Source: an uncultured Collinsella sp.
Lineage (GTDB): Bacteria > Actinomycetota > Coriobacteriia > Coriobacteriales > Coriobacteriaceae
Assembly: GCA_900548075.1 (NCBI GenBank)
Contig: URJD01000005.1
Coordinates: forward strand, 1 to 26,346
Direction: 5' to 3'
Length of the DNA stretch: 26,346 nt
In this document: positions 13,299 to 22,559 of the stretch, piece after piece
Numbering within the stretch: position 1 is the stretch's first letter
Layout: the number at the start of each line of letters is the position of its first letter
Made by a program: the position numbers and the translations under genes
Notes under the pieces: model-generated
What the model was told of the DNA's origin: nothing
Database searches by the model: none
What the model saw: the letters and a program-made list of their open reading frames with translations, nothing else

Positions 13299-16178
13299 TT
13301 ATTGAGCATCAAGTTGAGCTTGACGCTCCCGGTCACGCCTGAGCAACGGCGCCAAAAACTGGCCCGTATAACTCTGCGGACAGTCCGCAACCTGCTCCGG
13401 TGTGCCCGAAACCACGACGGTTCCGCCGCCGTTACCGCCCTCGGGACCCATATCGATCAGGCGGTCGGCAACCTTGATGACATCAAGGTTGTGTTCAATC
13501 ACCAGCACTGTGTTGCCCGCATCGACCAAGCGCTGCAGCACATCGAGCAGCTGGCGGACGTCCTCAAAATGAAGGCCGGTCGTCGGCTCGTCCAAAATAT
13601 AGAACGTCTTGCCCGTCTGGCGTCGATGAAGCTCCTTGGCGAGTTTCACACGCTGTGCCTCGCCGCCCGAAAGCGTCGTGGCGGGCTGGCCCAGGCTCAC
13701 GTAGCCCAAGCCTACATCGTACAGCGTCTGGAGCTTTCGCTTGATCTGCGGGATATTCCCAAAGAAAGCCAGTGCCTCGGCCACGCTCATGTCAAGTACG
13801 TCCGAGATGGTCTTGCCACGGTAGGTGACCTCGAGTGTCTCGCGGTTGTAGCGTTTACCGCCGCAAACTTCGCAAGGAACGTAGATATCGGGAAGGAAGT
13901 GCATCTCGATCTTGATCTGTCCGTCGCCCTTGCACGCCTCACAGCGCCCGCCACTCACATTAAAGGAGAAACGACCCGGCGAGTAGCCGCGCGCCTTCGA
14001 CTCCGGCGTGCTCGCAAACAGCGCGCGAAGATCATCCCACAGGCCGATATAGGTAGCAGGGTTGGAACGCGGCGTGCGGCCAATCGGCGACTGGTCGATA
14101 TCGATAACCTTATCGATACACTCGATGCCCTCGATTTTCTTATACGGACCCACAGGGCGCGTCGAACGGTGAATGGCGTTCGTAAGGGCAGGCGCAATGG
14201 TGTCGGTAACCAGGGAGCTCTTGCCCGATCCCGACACGCCGGTAACAACCGTAAGCGTACCAAACTCGATCTTGGCAGTAACGTTTTTGAGGTTGTTGGC
14301 TCGAGCGCCCGTAATTTTAAGGCAGCCGCGACCGGGCTTGCGCCGTTCATCAGGCACCCGGATCATTCGTTTGCCGGTCAGATAAGCGCCCGTCATCGAC
14401 TCAGGACACGCCATGATATCGGCAGGCGTTCCCGCCGCGACTACGTGTCCGCCGTTGACACCGGCGCCGGGCCCCATGTCGATCACGTAATCGGCGGCAC
14501 GGATTGTATCCTCGTCGTGTTCGACGACGATAACGGTATTGCCGATATCGCGCAGGCGCTCGAGCGTCTTGATCAGGCGCTCGTTGTCACGCTGATGAAG
14601 ACCGATCGAGGGCTCGTCCAGAATATAGAGCACGCCCATGAGACCCGCGCCGATCTGCGTTGCCAGGCGAATACGCTGTGCCTCGCCACCAGAAAGCGTC
14701 GCCGAGGCACGATCGAGCGTCAGATAGTCGAGTCCAACATCGACCAGAAAACGCAAGCGCTCCAGGATTTCCTTGACGATGCGCCCGCCGATAAACTGTT
14801 GGCGCTCGGTGAGCTCCAGGCCCTCAAAAAACTCGAGCGACTCACGGCACGACAGGCAACAAACCTCGTAAATGGACTTGCCACCCACGGTGACGGCGAG
14901 CATCTCAGGGCGCAAACGAGCGCCGTGGCAGCTCGAGCACGGTTCCTCGCGAATGTACTTCTCCAAGCGCGCCTTGGTGTTCTCGTTCGTCGTCTCGGTA
15001 TAGCGTTCGTGCAGGATGTTGCGAACGCCCGAAAACTTGGTATCCCACTGGCTGCGACGTCCGTCGAGCTTTTGGTAGTCGACCGAGATCTTCGTATCGC
15101 CCAGGCCATCCAAGAATGCACGACGCACGCGAGGGGGCAAGTCCTCCCACGGCGTATCGGTGCTCACCTTAAAGTGTTTGCAGACCGCAGCAAAAATCTG
15201 CGGATAGTAGTTCGAATTGCCAAACAGGCTACCAAAGACTCCGTCGGCAATGGACTTCGAGGGGTCCTCGATCAGCGCCTCGGCATCAACGGTTTTCTTA
15301 AAGCCCAGGCCGTCGCACTCAGGACATGCGCCATAGGGAGCGTTGAACGAAAAATCACGCGGCTGAAGATCGTCAATGGAGTGACCATGCTCCGGGCACG
15401 CCAAGGCCAACGAATACTCCAGCAGCTCTCCCTCGGTCCCCTCGGGAGCATCACGATCGGGCAGCATGTACACGTTTACATTGCCGTGAGCCAGCGCGGT
15501 CGCCTGCTCAACAGACTCGGCGATACGGCCCAGAGAGTTCTCACGGATCACGATGCGATCGACCACGACCTCGATATCGTGCTTGAACTTCTTGTCCAGA
15601 TCGATCGGATCGTCGAGCGAGCGCACTTCACCGTCGACACGCACGCGGCTAAAGCCCTCGGCGCGAAGGTCCTCAAACAGTTTGGTGTACTCGCCTTTTC
15701 GCCCGCGCACCACCGGTGCCAGCACAAACGCGCGACGGCCCTCCCCCGCCGCCAAGACCTTGTCGGCAACCTGGTCGGTCGTCTGACGCTCAATGACGCG
15801 GCCGCATTCGGGACAGTGCGGGGTGCCCACACGGGCGAACAGCAGGCGCAGATAGTCATAAATCTCGGTTACGGTGCCAACCGTCGAGCGAGGGTTTTTA
15901 GACGTCGTCTTTTGGTCGATCGACACCGCCGGCGAAAGGCCGTCGATTGAATCCAAGTCGGGTTTGTCCATCTGGCCCAAGAACTGGCGCGCATAGCTCG
16001 AAAGACTCTCGACGTATCGACGCTGGCCCTCGGCATAGATAGTGTCAAATGCCAGCGAACTCTTGCCCGAACCGGAAAGTCCGGTAATGACCACGAGTTG
16101 GTCGCGCGGAATAGAAACATCAATATTGCGCAGGTTGTGCTCACGCGCACCGCGAATAACGATAGAAGAATCAGACAT
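13299..16178 (-). CDS. uvrA: Excinuclease ABC subunit A
   Basis: The damage-scanning ATPase of nucleotide-excision repair, loading UvrB onto lesions. It has 959 residues, the standard length, with two ABC ATPase modules: N-terminal Walker A GLSGSGKSS (33-41) with signature TLSGGEAQRIRLATQIGAGL and Walker B in LYILDEPSIGLH; C-terminal Walker A GVSGSGKSS with signature TLSGGEAQRVKLAKEL and LDEPTTGLH. Zinc-binding cysteine pairs are visible in CPECGRVIE, CPECDG, CSSC and CEACKGD/CEVCGGK. I chose ATG 16178 (MSDSSIVIRGAREHNLRNI) because AAGGAG lies five bases upstream; the 22 extra codons of the longer frame are unlike the family. A LexA-like box lies about 60 bases upstream, so SOS control is likely. 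Confidence 0.98.
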   Translation of the reverse strand: MSDSSIVIRGAREHNLRNIDVSIPRDQLVVITGLSGSGKSSLAFDTIYAEGQRRYVESLSSYARQFLGQMDKPDLDSIDGLSPAVSIDQKTTSKNPRSTVGTVTEIYDYLRLLFARVGTPHCPECGRVIERQTTDQVADKVLAAGEGRRAFVLAPVVRGRKGEYTKLFEDLRAEGFSRVRVDGEVRSLDDPIDLDKKFKHDIEVVVDRIVIRENSLGRIAESVEQATALAHGNVNVYMLPDRDAPEGTEGELLEYSLALACPEHGHSIDDLQPRDFSFNAPYGACPECDGLGFKKTVDAEALIEDPSKSIADGVFGSLFGNSNYYPQIFAAVCKHFKVSTDTPWEDLPPRVRRAFLDGLGDTKISVDYQKLDGRRSQWDTKFSGVRNILHERYTETTNENTKARLEKYIREEPCSSCHGARLRPEMLAVTVGGKSIYEVCCLSCRESLEFFEGLELTERQQFIGGRIVKEILERLRFLVDVGLDYLTLDRASATLSGGEAQRIRLATQIGAGLMGVLYILDEPSIGLHQRDNERLIKTLERLRDIGNTVIVVEHDEDTIRAADYVIDMGPGAGVNGGHVVAAGTPADIMACPESMTGAYLTGKRMIRVPDERRKPGRGCLKITGARANNLKNVTAKIEFGTLTVVTGVSGSGKSSLVTDTIAPALTNAIHRSTRPVGPYKKIEGIECIDKVIDIDQSPIGRTPRSNPATYIGLWDDLRALFASTPESKARGYSPGRFSFNVSGGRCEACKGDGQIKIEMHFLPDIYVPCEVCGGKRYNRETLEVTYRGKTISDVLDMSVAEALAFFGNIPQIKRKLQTLYDVGLGYVSLGQPATTLSGGEAQRVKLAKELHRRQTGKTFYILDEPTTGLHFEDVRQLLDVLQRLVDAGNTVLVIEHNLDVIKVADRLIDMGPEGGNGGGTVVVSGTPEQVADCPQSYTGQFLAPLLRRDRERQAQLDAQ

Positions 16179-16239
16179 GGAAGCTCCTTGCCTCCTATTG
16201 CATCGAATCATACTGCCGATGAGTTTAGCGCACTCGACG

Positions 16240-16253
16240 CGCACAGATGTTCG
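16240..16253. promoter_or_regulatory. LexA/SOS-like box upstream of uvrA
   Basis: On the minus strand CGAACATCTGTGCG resembles the CGAAC-N4-GTTCG operator used by LexA in Gram-positive and actinobacterial species: one half is perfect and the other has one mismatch (GTGCG). It lies about 60 bases upstream of the uvrA start, just upstream of a possible -10 (TAAACT). uvrA is a classic SOS gene, which supports the reading. Confidence 0.5.
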
Positions 16254-16371
16254 TAATACAAGATTCGCAGACCTTTAGCTTTGCGTATCGGGCGCTTTGT
16301 TTCTCGAAATGCCGTGGAAAGGTTACAGTAATCTAATACTGAACTTAATTTGCTGTAACAGAGGAACGTCC

Positions 16372-18525
16372 ATGACCGAAGATATCCCCCTTGAAATCAC
16401 TTCGAGCGACATGGCCAATCTGCCCATATTCATCGCCGTCCTTATCGTGGCCGCCGTCGTCGTGCGCGTGTATTTTTCAATCAAACACAATGAAAAGCCG
16501 CCCATTGCCCGCGTCTTTTGGTGCGCGACGCTCCTCATCCCGCTCGGCGTGGTAGCTGCATGGATTACGAATCAATTGCTCGTAAATGAGGACAGTTCCC
16601 TATGGCTCCTTTCTTATTCGGCGCTCGGCGCTGCCGCCGTCATACTTCTTGTCGAACCCTTGGTTTCGGGACTTATCGACCAAACCGATCTTGCGACGGG
16701 AACGGTTGCCTGTATTTGCCGTGACATCCTTGTCATCGCTGCTGTTTCAGCGCTCTCGTTCGTTTCACTCGAAATTGCCTGTAACGAAACGTTCTATCGC
16801 ATTCCCGCCAACTCATTCGGGTTTTCCGTCGGGCTGCTCGCGACGGTTCTGCTCTCCCTTTATTTGCTGGGACAGCGTCATGGAGGCGTCATGGCCCTCG
16901 TGCCCGTCGCCTGTTGCATCCTTGGCATTGCCGAGCACTTCGTCATAACGTTTAAAGGTGAGGCCATCCTGCCAAGCGATATCTTGGCCCTTGGCACCGC
17001 AATGGAAGTGAGCGAGGGATACGAGTTTACCTTTACCGCCGGAATCGTAACCTCTCTAGCCCTGCTGGAGATTTCCCTGGGGCTTCTTTCGCTTATCCGA
17101 CCGAGAAAGCTCCGTACGCCCACCCATGTGTTCCCCGCAATCGCCGCTAACCTCTGCGCTTTTCTGCTAGTGACCGTTGTGGGGCTCTCGGGCTTTTCCA
17201 GCATCGACTTGGAGCAGGCGCTGAATTTTGGATTTGACCGTTGGCAGCCCATCACCACGTATGCGTCTCAGGGTTTTATCACTTCGTTCACCGAAATGGT
17301 CAACGAGTTGCCCATTGAGAAGCCCGAAGACTATACGCCCGATGAGGCGCAGAGCATCGAGCAGGAGCTCGCCGCCACCTACGACAGCACGTATGGCTCG
17401 AGCGAGCAGCGCGCGGCGGCCGTTGCCCAGTTCAATGAAATCAAGCCGACGATTGTTGCCGTCATGAACGAGAGTTTTAGCGACCTTTCGTGCTTTGAGC
17501 AGCTCCAGGCGGCCGGGTACACCGGCCCCGCATTCTACAACTCGCTTCCCGACACACTTGTTCGCGGCACCATGCTCGCTTCGGTCGCCGGTGGCGGAAC
17601 GGCGAACTCCGAATTCGAATTTTTAACCGGAGCGACAACGGCATTTGTCGGATTGGGCAAAATCCCCTATCAGCTGTATCAGATGAATGGCGTCAGCAGC
17701 CTGGCAAAGGACCTTAAAGAGCTTGGGTATACCGCTACCGCTATGCACCCGCAAAACCCCGTCAACTACCATCGAGATAAAATCTATCAGCAGCTGGGCT
17801 TTGGAGACTTTCTTTCAATCGGCGATTTCGAAGGTGCGCCCTGTTACCATGCCGGCGTATGCGACTACGCCACCTACGACAAGATACTCGACCCGCTTAG
17901 AACCGACGAAGCACCGCAGTTCATCTTTGACGTCACGATGCAAAATCACGGCGGCTACGACTATGGCACCGTTCCCGCCGAAGAGCTGACAAACTATTGG
18001 GTCGAGGGAGCCAGCGAGGGCGCCAATAGCGCGCTCAACACCTATCTTACCTGCATCAACGCGTCCGACCGGGACCTCGAGTATTTTATCAACGAGCTCC
18101 GCAATATCAGCAGACCGGTTGTCCTTGTCTTTTTTGGCGACCATCAGCCGAGCGCCGCAACGACTCTCAACGATGAGCTGTACCCTCAGGAAGATACGGC
18201 AAGCCACGCTTTCCGTATCTATCAGTCGACCTATTTCGTCTGGGCTAACTATGAAATCGCCGGCAATACCGAGCTCAACGTCTACGACACCGTCGGGGCA
18301 AACGAGATTGCAGCCATTACCCTTAATAAGATCGGCGCCCCGCTCACCGACTATCAAAAGGCCCTGCTTGCAACAAGGTCAGATGTGCCCACCATCAATG
18401 TCGCCGGCTACCTTGGTGCCGACGGGCTGCGCTACGACTTGGAATCTGAAGACAGCCCATACGCCTCGACGATCGACAAGCTGCAGCGCATGCAATACCT
18501 CGAGTTTGCCAGCAAAGTTCAGTAA
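16372..18525 (+). CDS. LTA-synthase-like membrane phosphoglycerol transferase (sulfatase fold)
   Basis: A 717-residue protein. About the first 280 residues hold several hydrophobic membrane segments; the rest is an extracellular alkaline-phosphatase/sulfatase-fold domain. Metal-site and catalytic residues are visible: Glu367 in AVMNESFSDLS, the nucleophile Thr410 in GGGTANSEFEFLTG, His526 in MQNHGGYDYG, and Asp590/His591 in FFGDHQPS. This is the pattern of LtaS/MdoB-type enzymes that transfer glycerol phosphate from phosphatidylglycerol to a cell-surface glycan. I chose ATG 16372 because GAGGA lies six bases upstream. The gene stands alone, divergent from uvrA. It could make lipoteichoic acid-like polymer or decorate a wall polysaccharide, as GacH does in streptococci; the acceptor is unknown. 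Confidence 0.88.
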   Translation: MTEDIPLEITSSDMANLPIFIAVLIVAAVVVRVYFSIKHNEKPPIARVFWCATLLIPLGVVAAWITNQLLVNEDSSLWLLSYSALGAAAVILLVEPLVSGLIDQTDLATGTVACICRDILVIAAVSALSFVSLEIACNETFYRIPANSFGFSVGLLATVLLSLYLLGQRHGGVMALVPVACCILGIAEHFVITFKGEAILPSDILALGTAMEVSEGYEFTFTAGIVTSLALLEISLGLLSLIRPRKLRTPTHVFPAIAANLCAFLLVTVVGLSGFSSIDLEQALNFGFDRWQPITTYASQGFITSFTEMVNELPIEKPEDYTPDEAQSIEQELAATYDSTYGSSEQRAAAVAQFNEIKPTIVAVMNESFSDLSCFEQLQAAGYTGPAFYNSLPDTLVRGTMLASVAGGGTANSEFEFLTGATTAFVGLGKIPYQLYQMNGVSSLAKDLKELGYTATAMHPQNPVNYHRDKIYQQLGFGDFLSIGDFEGAPCYHAGVCDYATYDKILDPLRTDEAPQFIFDVTMQNHGGYDYGTVPAEELTNYWVEGASEGANSALNTYLTCINASDRDLEYFINELRNISRPVVLVFFGDHQPSAATTLNDELYPQEDTASHAFRIYQSTYFVWANYEIAGNTELNVYDTVGANEIAAITLNKIGAPLTDYQKALLATRSDVPTINVAGYLGADGLRYDLESEDSPYASTIDKLQRMQYLEFASKVQ

Positions 18526-18585
18526 GCCCGCCCATTCGCTTGGACCCATCGTATTGCAAGCACGCTCGGCCCAAATGCATCGCAA

Positions 18586-18615
18586 ATGACTCCCGCTCGC
18601 AAACGAGGGTACAAT
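18586..18615 (+). promoter_or_regulatory. Candidate promoter for the Mrp gene
   Basis: ATGACT (18586-18591) and TACAAT (18610-18615) are 18 bases apart, 55 bases upstream of the Mrp start. The -10 matches five of six consensus bases, the -35 four. A small inverted repeat, CTCG-CAAA-CGAG (18596-18607), occupies the spacer. A G/C-rich palindrome (18635-18648) lies in the leader. Confidence 0.45.
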
Positions 18616-18670
18616 GACGCTCGTGTCACATCACGGGGCCCCGGCCCCAACATATACAAAGGAGTCATAC

Positions 18671-19501
18671 ATGGGTTGCGAGCACGCACAGGCCGCCGGC
18701 GGACAAACGTCGCCGTCGCAATTTGAGGAGAACACGCTGTCCGAGGTCAAACGCGTCATCGCCGTGCTTTCCGGCAAGGGCGGTGTCGGCAAGTCGTTTG
18801 TCACCGGTGCCATCGCCACCGAGCTTGCCCGTCACGGCCACAAGGTCGGCGTCCTCGATGCCGACATCACCGGTCCCTCCATCCCCAAGATGTTCGGTAT
18901 GAGCGGACGCCACGTCCATGCCCTTGGCAACCTTATGCTGCCCGAAATCTCCGAGCACGGCGTCAAGGTCATGAGCTCCAACCTGCTGCTCCAAAACGAG
19001 ACCGACCCCGTCCTTTGGCGCGGTCCGGTCATCGCAGGCGCCATTAGGCAGTTCTGGAGCGAGACCTCGTGGGGCCCCATCGACTACCTGCTGGTCGACA
19101 TGCCTCCGGGAACAGGCGACGTCGCGCTCACCGTCTTCCAGTCGTTGCCCGTCGACGGCATCGTCATCGTCACGAGCCCGCAGGATCTGGTCTCGATGAT
19201 CGTCGCCAAGGCGGTCAACATGGCCGAGAAGATGAACGTCCCCATTCTGGGCATTGTCGAGAACATGAGCTATATTGAGTGCCCCGACTGCGGCAAGAAG
19301 ATTGAGGTCTTTGGCAAGAGCAAGCTCCCCGAGGTCGCAGATCGCTATAACCTCGACATCTTGGGCCAGCTTCCCATTAATCCGGCACTCGCCGAGGCCT
19401 GCGATAAGGGCGAGGTCGAGACCGCGCTGCCCGATGACATGTTGCCCAAGGCAGTCTCTGCCGTCGAGGCCATTACCCCGCACGAGACCGACGAGGCCTA
19501 A
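18671..19501 (+). CDS. Mrp/NBP35-family iron-sulfur carrier ATPase
   Basis: A 276-residue P-loop ATPase of the Mrp/ApbC/NBP35 group that binds and transfers Fe-S clusters to apoproteins in the cytoplasm. It has the deviant Walker A GKGGVGKS (35-42), LDADITGPSIPKMFG, LLVDMPPGTGD (switch and Walker B), and a CxxC cluster ligand pair Cys204/Cys207 in YIECPDCGKK. I chose ATG 18671 because AAGGAG lies six bases upstream; the longer frame would add 19 residues. The N-terminus carries only one Cys (Cys3), so the four-cysteine N-terminal ferredoxin-like site of true NBP35 is absent. Its TAA stop abuts the GTG of the next flavoprotein gene, suggesting coupled translation. Confidence 0.94.
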   Translation: MGCEHAQAAGGQTSPSQFEENTLSEVKRVIAVLSGKGGVGKSFVTGAIATELARHGHKVGVLDADITGPSIPKMFGMSGRHVHALGNLMLPEISEHGVKVMSSNLLLQNETDPVLWRGPVIAGAIRQFWSETSWGPIDYLLVDMPPGTGDVALTVFQSLPVDGIVIVTSPQDLVSMIVAKAVNMAEKMNVPILGIVENMSYIECPDCGKKIEVFGKSKLPEVADRYNLDILGQLPINPALAEACDKGEVETALPDDMLPKAVSAVEAITPHETDEA

Positions 19502-20773
19502 GTGAACGCGAGCGCCTTCTATGACGTCCTGGTAATCGGCGGCGGGGCTTCAGGCCTCGCCGCTGCCATTACGGCCGCACGCGCTGGCAAAAGCGTTTGC
19601 ATCATTGAGCGCGATGTCGCCTGTGGCCTTAAGCTCCTTGCGACCGGTAACGGCCGCTGCAACCTCTCCAACGAATCGATTGATCCTCAGCGGTATAACC
19701 ACCCCGCATTCGTCGAATCCGTCATGGGCCCCCAGCCCGAACAAGAGCTTATGGGTTTCTTCTCCTCGCTGGGTATCATGACAACCTCCGAGGAAGGCCG
19801 GCTGTACCCGCGCTCCCTTCGCGCTGAATCGGTGCGCGACGCGCTTCTCAACGTTTGCGACCGCCTAGGTATCACCTTAATCTGCGGAGCCAACGTTGCC
19901 TCGGCGCACAAAGCTTCCGAAGGCTGGGCACTCCAAATAGACCGTCCAGCGCGGGTGCTCAAGGCAAAAAAGCACGACGACCGAAAATCGGAGCTCCGCT
20001 CGCTTCGGAAAGCGCTCGCCGATGTCCCTCGCAAGAACGAGGCCCTGCAGGCACATGCCGTAATTATCGCCACGGGCGGCAACCCCACCGGTATCGCCGA
20101 TACGTTTCGCCTCCCCCTCACTTCGCTGCGCCCCATCCTCTGCCCCGTATCGGCAACGGTCGTCGGCGATCGGACGGCACTCAAGACGTTGGATGGCCTG
20201 CGCGTCCGCGCCCGCTTGACGCTCGCCCGCAATCATAATGAGCTCTGGCACGAAGACGGTGAAGTCCTGTTTCGAGCCTTCGGCATCTCGGGCGTCGCTG
20301 TCTTCAACCTCTCCCGTCGTATCCAGCGCGGCGATACGATCCTGCTCGACGTTTTCCCCGACCTCTCCAAAGACAAGCTGCTCGATATGCTCAACCGACG
20401 CGTTGAGCTGCTCGGCGGCTTTTCGCCCCGCGATCCCCGTTGGCTCGACGGCATGCTCGCCCCGCAACTCTCCCGCGTCGTCTGCACAGCGTTCGAGCAG
20501 TGCCATCCAGGCTCCAACGATGTCATCCACCTGGTCTCGGTCCTCAAGCACTTTAAGTTGCTCGTCGATGGAACAGCCGAGGAGCGCTCGGCGCAGGTCA
20601 CGCGTGGTGGCGTATCTGTCGAGAGCATCTCAACACCCAGTCTACGCGCGTGCAGCGTTGTCGACGCCCCGCTTTACGTCTGCGGCGAAGCGCTCGACAT
20701 CGACGCCGATTGCGGAGGCTTTAACCTTGCGTGGGCCTGGCTCTCGGGCATTCGCGCTGCAAGCAGCCTGTAG
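19502..20773 (+). CDS. HI0933/YhiN-family FAD-dependent oxidoreductase
   Basis: A flavoprotein of 423 residues. The N-terminal dinucleotide fold is DVLVIGGGASGLAAAITAARAGKSVCIIERD, followed by the family-specific KLLATGNGRCNLSN. A second FAD contact is HAVIIATGGNPTG, and the C-terminus closes with VCGEALDIDADCGGFNLAWAWLSGIRA. These define the HI0933-like group, of mostly unknown function. Automated pipelines sometimes call members BaiN (bile acid reductase) or aminoacetone oxidase; nothing here supports a particular substrate. The GTG start follows the Mrp stop codon with no gap, and GAGG lies just before it. Its neighbour suggests, but does not prove, a link to Fe-S or redox maintenance. Confidence 0.9.
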   Translation: MNASAFYDVLVIGGGASGLAAAITAARAGKSVCIIERDVACGLKLLATGNGRCNLSNESIDPQRYNHPAFVESVMGPQPEQELMGFFSSLGIMTTSEEGRLYPRSLRAESVRDALLNVCDRLGITLICGANVASAHKASEGWALQIDRPARVLKAKKHDDRKSELRSLRKALADVPRKNEALQAHAVIIATGGNPTGIADTFRLPLTSLRPILCPVSATVVGDRTALKTLDGLRVRARLTLARNHNELWHEDGEVLFRAFGISGVAVFNLSRRIQRGDTILLDVFPDLSKDKLLDMLNRRVELLGGFSPRDPRWLDGMLAPQLSRVVCTAFEQCHPGSNDVIHLVSVLKHFKLLVDGTAEERSAQVTRGGVSVESISTPSLRACSVVDAPLYVCGEALDIDADCGGFNLAWAWLSGIRAASSL

Positions 20774-20783
20774 CCGCTCAGTC

Positions 20784-20789
20784 TATAAT
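20784..20789 (+). promoter_or_regulatory. Perfect -10-like TATAAT before a hairpin
   Basis: TATAAT lies 10 bases after the stop codon of the HI0933-type gene and about 65 bases before the next start codon. No -35 match is visible at normal spacing. If used, the transcript would begin almost at the hairpin 20804-20827. Confidence 0.3.
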
Positions 20790-20803
20790 CAAAAACGCAT
20801 TCG

Positions 20804-20835
20804 GGCCGTCTGGAATACCGGACGGCCTCTTTCTT
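20804..20835 (+). terminator. Intrinsic terminator-like hairpin between two flavoprotein genes
   Basis: GGCCGTCTGG (20804-20813), loop AATA, CCGGACGGCC (20818-20827) forms a 10-bp stem with one G-U wobble, followed by TCTTTCTT. It may end the Mrp-flavoprotein transcript or act as a leader attenuator for the downstream gene. Confidence 0.7.
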
Positions 20836-20853
20836 GCCTCTAAGGAGACCTCG

Positions 20854-22494
20854 ATGATCGAAATCACCCAAGTCAACGCGTCGCTCGATGAAGCCGGCGA
20901 TGAAAATGCCTGTCTCATTGTTGGCAAGCGAGTCGCCAAGCGCGTCCTACGTTGCAAGGACTCCGAGATCAAGTCCATCGAGCTCCACCGCAAGTCAATC
21001 GACGCTCGCAAAAAACGAGACGTCCATTTTATCCTGAGCTTTCGTGTTGAGCTGACTAGTCCCCACCTCGAGCAAGAAGCGGTCGACAGCGTTGCCGAGC
21101 GTGACCGCTCGCGCGTACGCGCGATAGAAGACGATGAGCCTTCATTTCCCTCCCCCGTCTCCGACGCACCTCAAGAACGCCCTGTCGTTGTCGGCGCCGG
21201 ATGCGCCGGCCTTTTCGCTGCGCTCACGCTCGCCGAAGCAGGTCTTAAGCCCTTGCTTATCGAGCGCGGCGACCCGGCATTTCGCCGCTCGCAGGCGATC
21301 GACCTCTTTCTAAAGGAGCGCATCCTCGACCCCGAGAGCAATATTCAGTTTGGTCTGGGCGGCGCGGGGACCTTCTCGGACGGCAAGCTCAATACGGGAA
21401 CAAAAAATCCCGCCCATCGCCTTATCCTCGAAACCTTCGTCGAGGCGGGTGCGCCCCGCGATATTCTGTGGGATGCCAAGCCGCACATTGGCTCCGACAT
21501 CCTTCCCACGGTTGTCACCGCTATATCCCAGCGCATCGAGCAGCTCGGAGGTGTCGTCCGTTATCGAACGAAGCTCGTCGACATTCGCATCGACGTGTCT
21601 GGCGCCATCACCGGCATTGATGTCCAATCGTCCCAAGACGCCGCTTACGAGTCAATCGAGACAAAGCACCTCATCCTCGCCTGCGGGCATTCTGCTCGCG
21701 ATATTTTTGAGCTCCTTAAGGACCACAACGTGGCCCTCGCACAAAAGACCTTTGCCATGGGCGTTCGCATCGAGCATCCGCAACGCGACATCGACAGAGC
21801 CCAATATGGAGCCTCGGCGGGACATCCAGCGCTCGGGGCAGCCCCCTACAAGCTCGTCGCCCATCTTCCCAACGGCCGCAGCGTGTTCTCGTTTTGCATG
21901 TGCCCCGGCGGACAGGTTGTTGCCGCCTCTTCAGAACCGTGCCATCTGTGCGTCAACGGGGCCAGTCTCAATGCCCGCGACGGACGCAACGCAAATGCCG
22001 CCCTGCTCGTTAACGTCACGCCTGAGGACCTTCCCAACGATGACCCGCTCGCCGGCATCGAGCTCCAGCGTGCCTGCGAGGCGGCCGCCTATCGCCTGGG
22101 CGGTTCCAACTGGAACGCACCGGCACAACTCGTCGGAGATTTCCTCGCAGGACGCGCCAGCAAGGCGCCCGGAAAGGTAAAGCCCACCTATCCGCTCGGT
22201 GTGACCTGGACGGCAATTGACGAAGCCCTACCGCAGCATATCGTCGAGTCGCTCCGCCTGGGACTTCCCCTACTCGGAAAAAAGCTACGAGGCTACGACC
22301 GTCCCGATGCCGTTCTTACCGGCGTGGAGACTCGTTCGAGCTCACCGGTCACTGTCACCCGAGACCGAACGTGCCATGCCGTGTCGACCCCGGGCCTCTA
22401 CCCTTGTGGTGAGGGAGCTGGATATGCCGGCGGCATCATGAGCGCGGCCACCGACGGCATCCGTTGTGCTGAAGCCCTGATCGCAGACCTCTAA
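20854..22494 (+). CDS. FAD-dependent dehydrogenase (COG2509 type)
   Basis: A 546-residue protein. Residues 1-100 form a small N-terminal alpha/beta domain typical of this group (VGKRVAKRVLRCKDSEIKSIELHRKSIDARKKRDVHF). The FAD-binding fold then begins with RPVVVGAGCAGLFAALTLAEAGLKPLLIERG. The group-specific motif NIQFGLGGAGTFSDGKLNTGTK follows, and the C-terminus holds CGEGAGYAGGIMSAATDGIRCAEAL, closing the FAD site. The reaction is unknown for the family. ATG 20854 has AAGGAG upstream; 41 upstream in-frame codons run through the hairpin and are not coding. It lies downstream of another flavoprotein gene but behind a terminator-like hairpin, so co-transcription is uncertain. Confidence 0.9.
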   Translation: MIEITQVNASLDEAGDENACLIVGKRVAKRVLRCKDSEIKSIELHRKSIDARKKRDVHFILSFRVELTSPHLEQEAVDSVAERDRSRVRAIEDDEPSFPSPVSDAPQERPVVVGAGCAGLFAALTLAEAGLKPLLIERGDPAFRRSQAIDLFLKERILDPESNIQFGLGGAGTFSDGKLNTGTKNPAHRLILETFVEAGAPRDILWDAKPHIGSDILPTVVTAISQRIEQLGGVVRYRTKLVDIRIDVSGAITGIDVQSSQDAAYESIETKHLILACGHSARDIFELLKDHNVALAQKTFAMGVRIEHPQRDIDRAQYGASAGHPALGAAPYKLVAHLPNGRSVFSFCMCPGGQVVAASSEPCHLCVNGASLNARDGRNANAALLVNVTPEDLPNDDPLAGIELQRACEAAAYRLGGSNWNAPAQLVGDFLAGRASKAPGKVKPTYPLGVTWTAIDEALPQHIVESLRLGLPLLGKKLRGYDRPDAVLTGVETRSSSPVTVTRDRTCHAVSTPGLYPCGEGAGYAGGIMSAATDGIRCAEALIADL

Positions 22495-22522
22495 CGCACA
22501 AATTCCAGCGCGCAAAAGACAT

Positions 22523-22554
22523 AGGCCCCGAGCTCCACAGGGAACTCGGGGCCT
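22523..22554. terminator. Bidirectional terminator hairpin between convergent genes
   Basis: AGGCCCCGAG (22523-22532) pairs with CTCGGGGCCT (22545-22554), and after one mismatch TCC pairs with GGA around the loop ACAG. On the minus strand the stem is followed by ATGTCTTTT, a better U-tail for uvrB than that on the plus strand (GTTCGCTATTT). Confidence 0.85.
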
Positions 22555-22559
22555 GTTCG

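Noticed and set aside
13302..15950. An 882-codon open frame on the plus strand
   Set aside because: It is antisense to uvrA, with no motif and no ribosome binding site of note.
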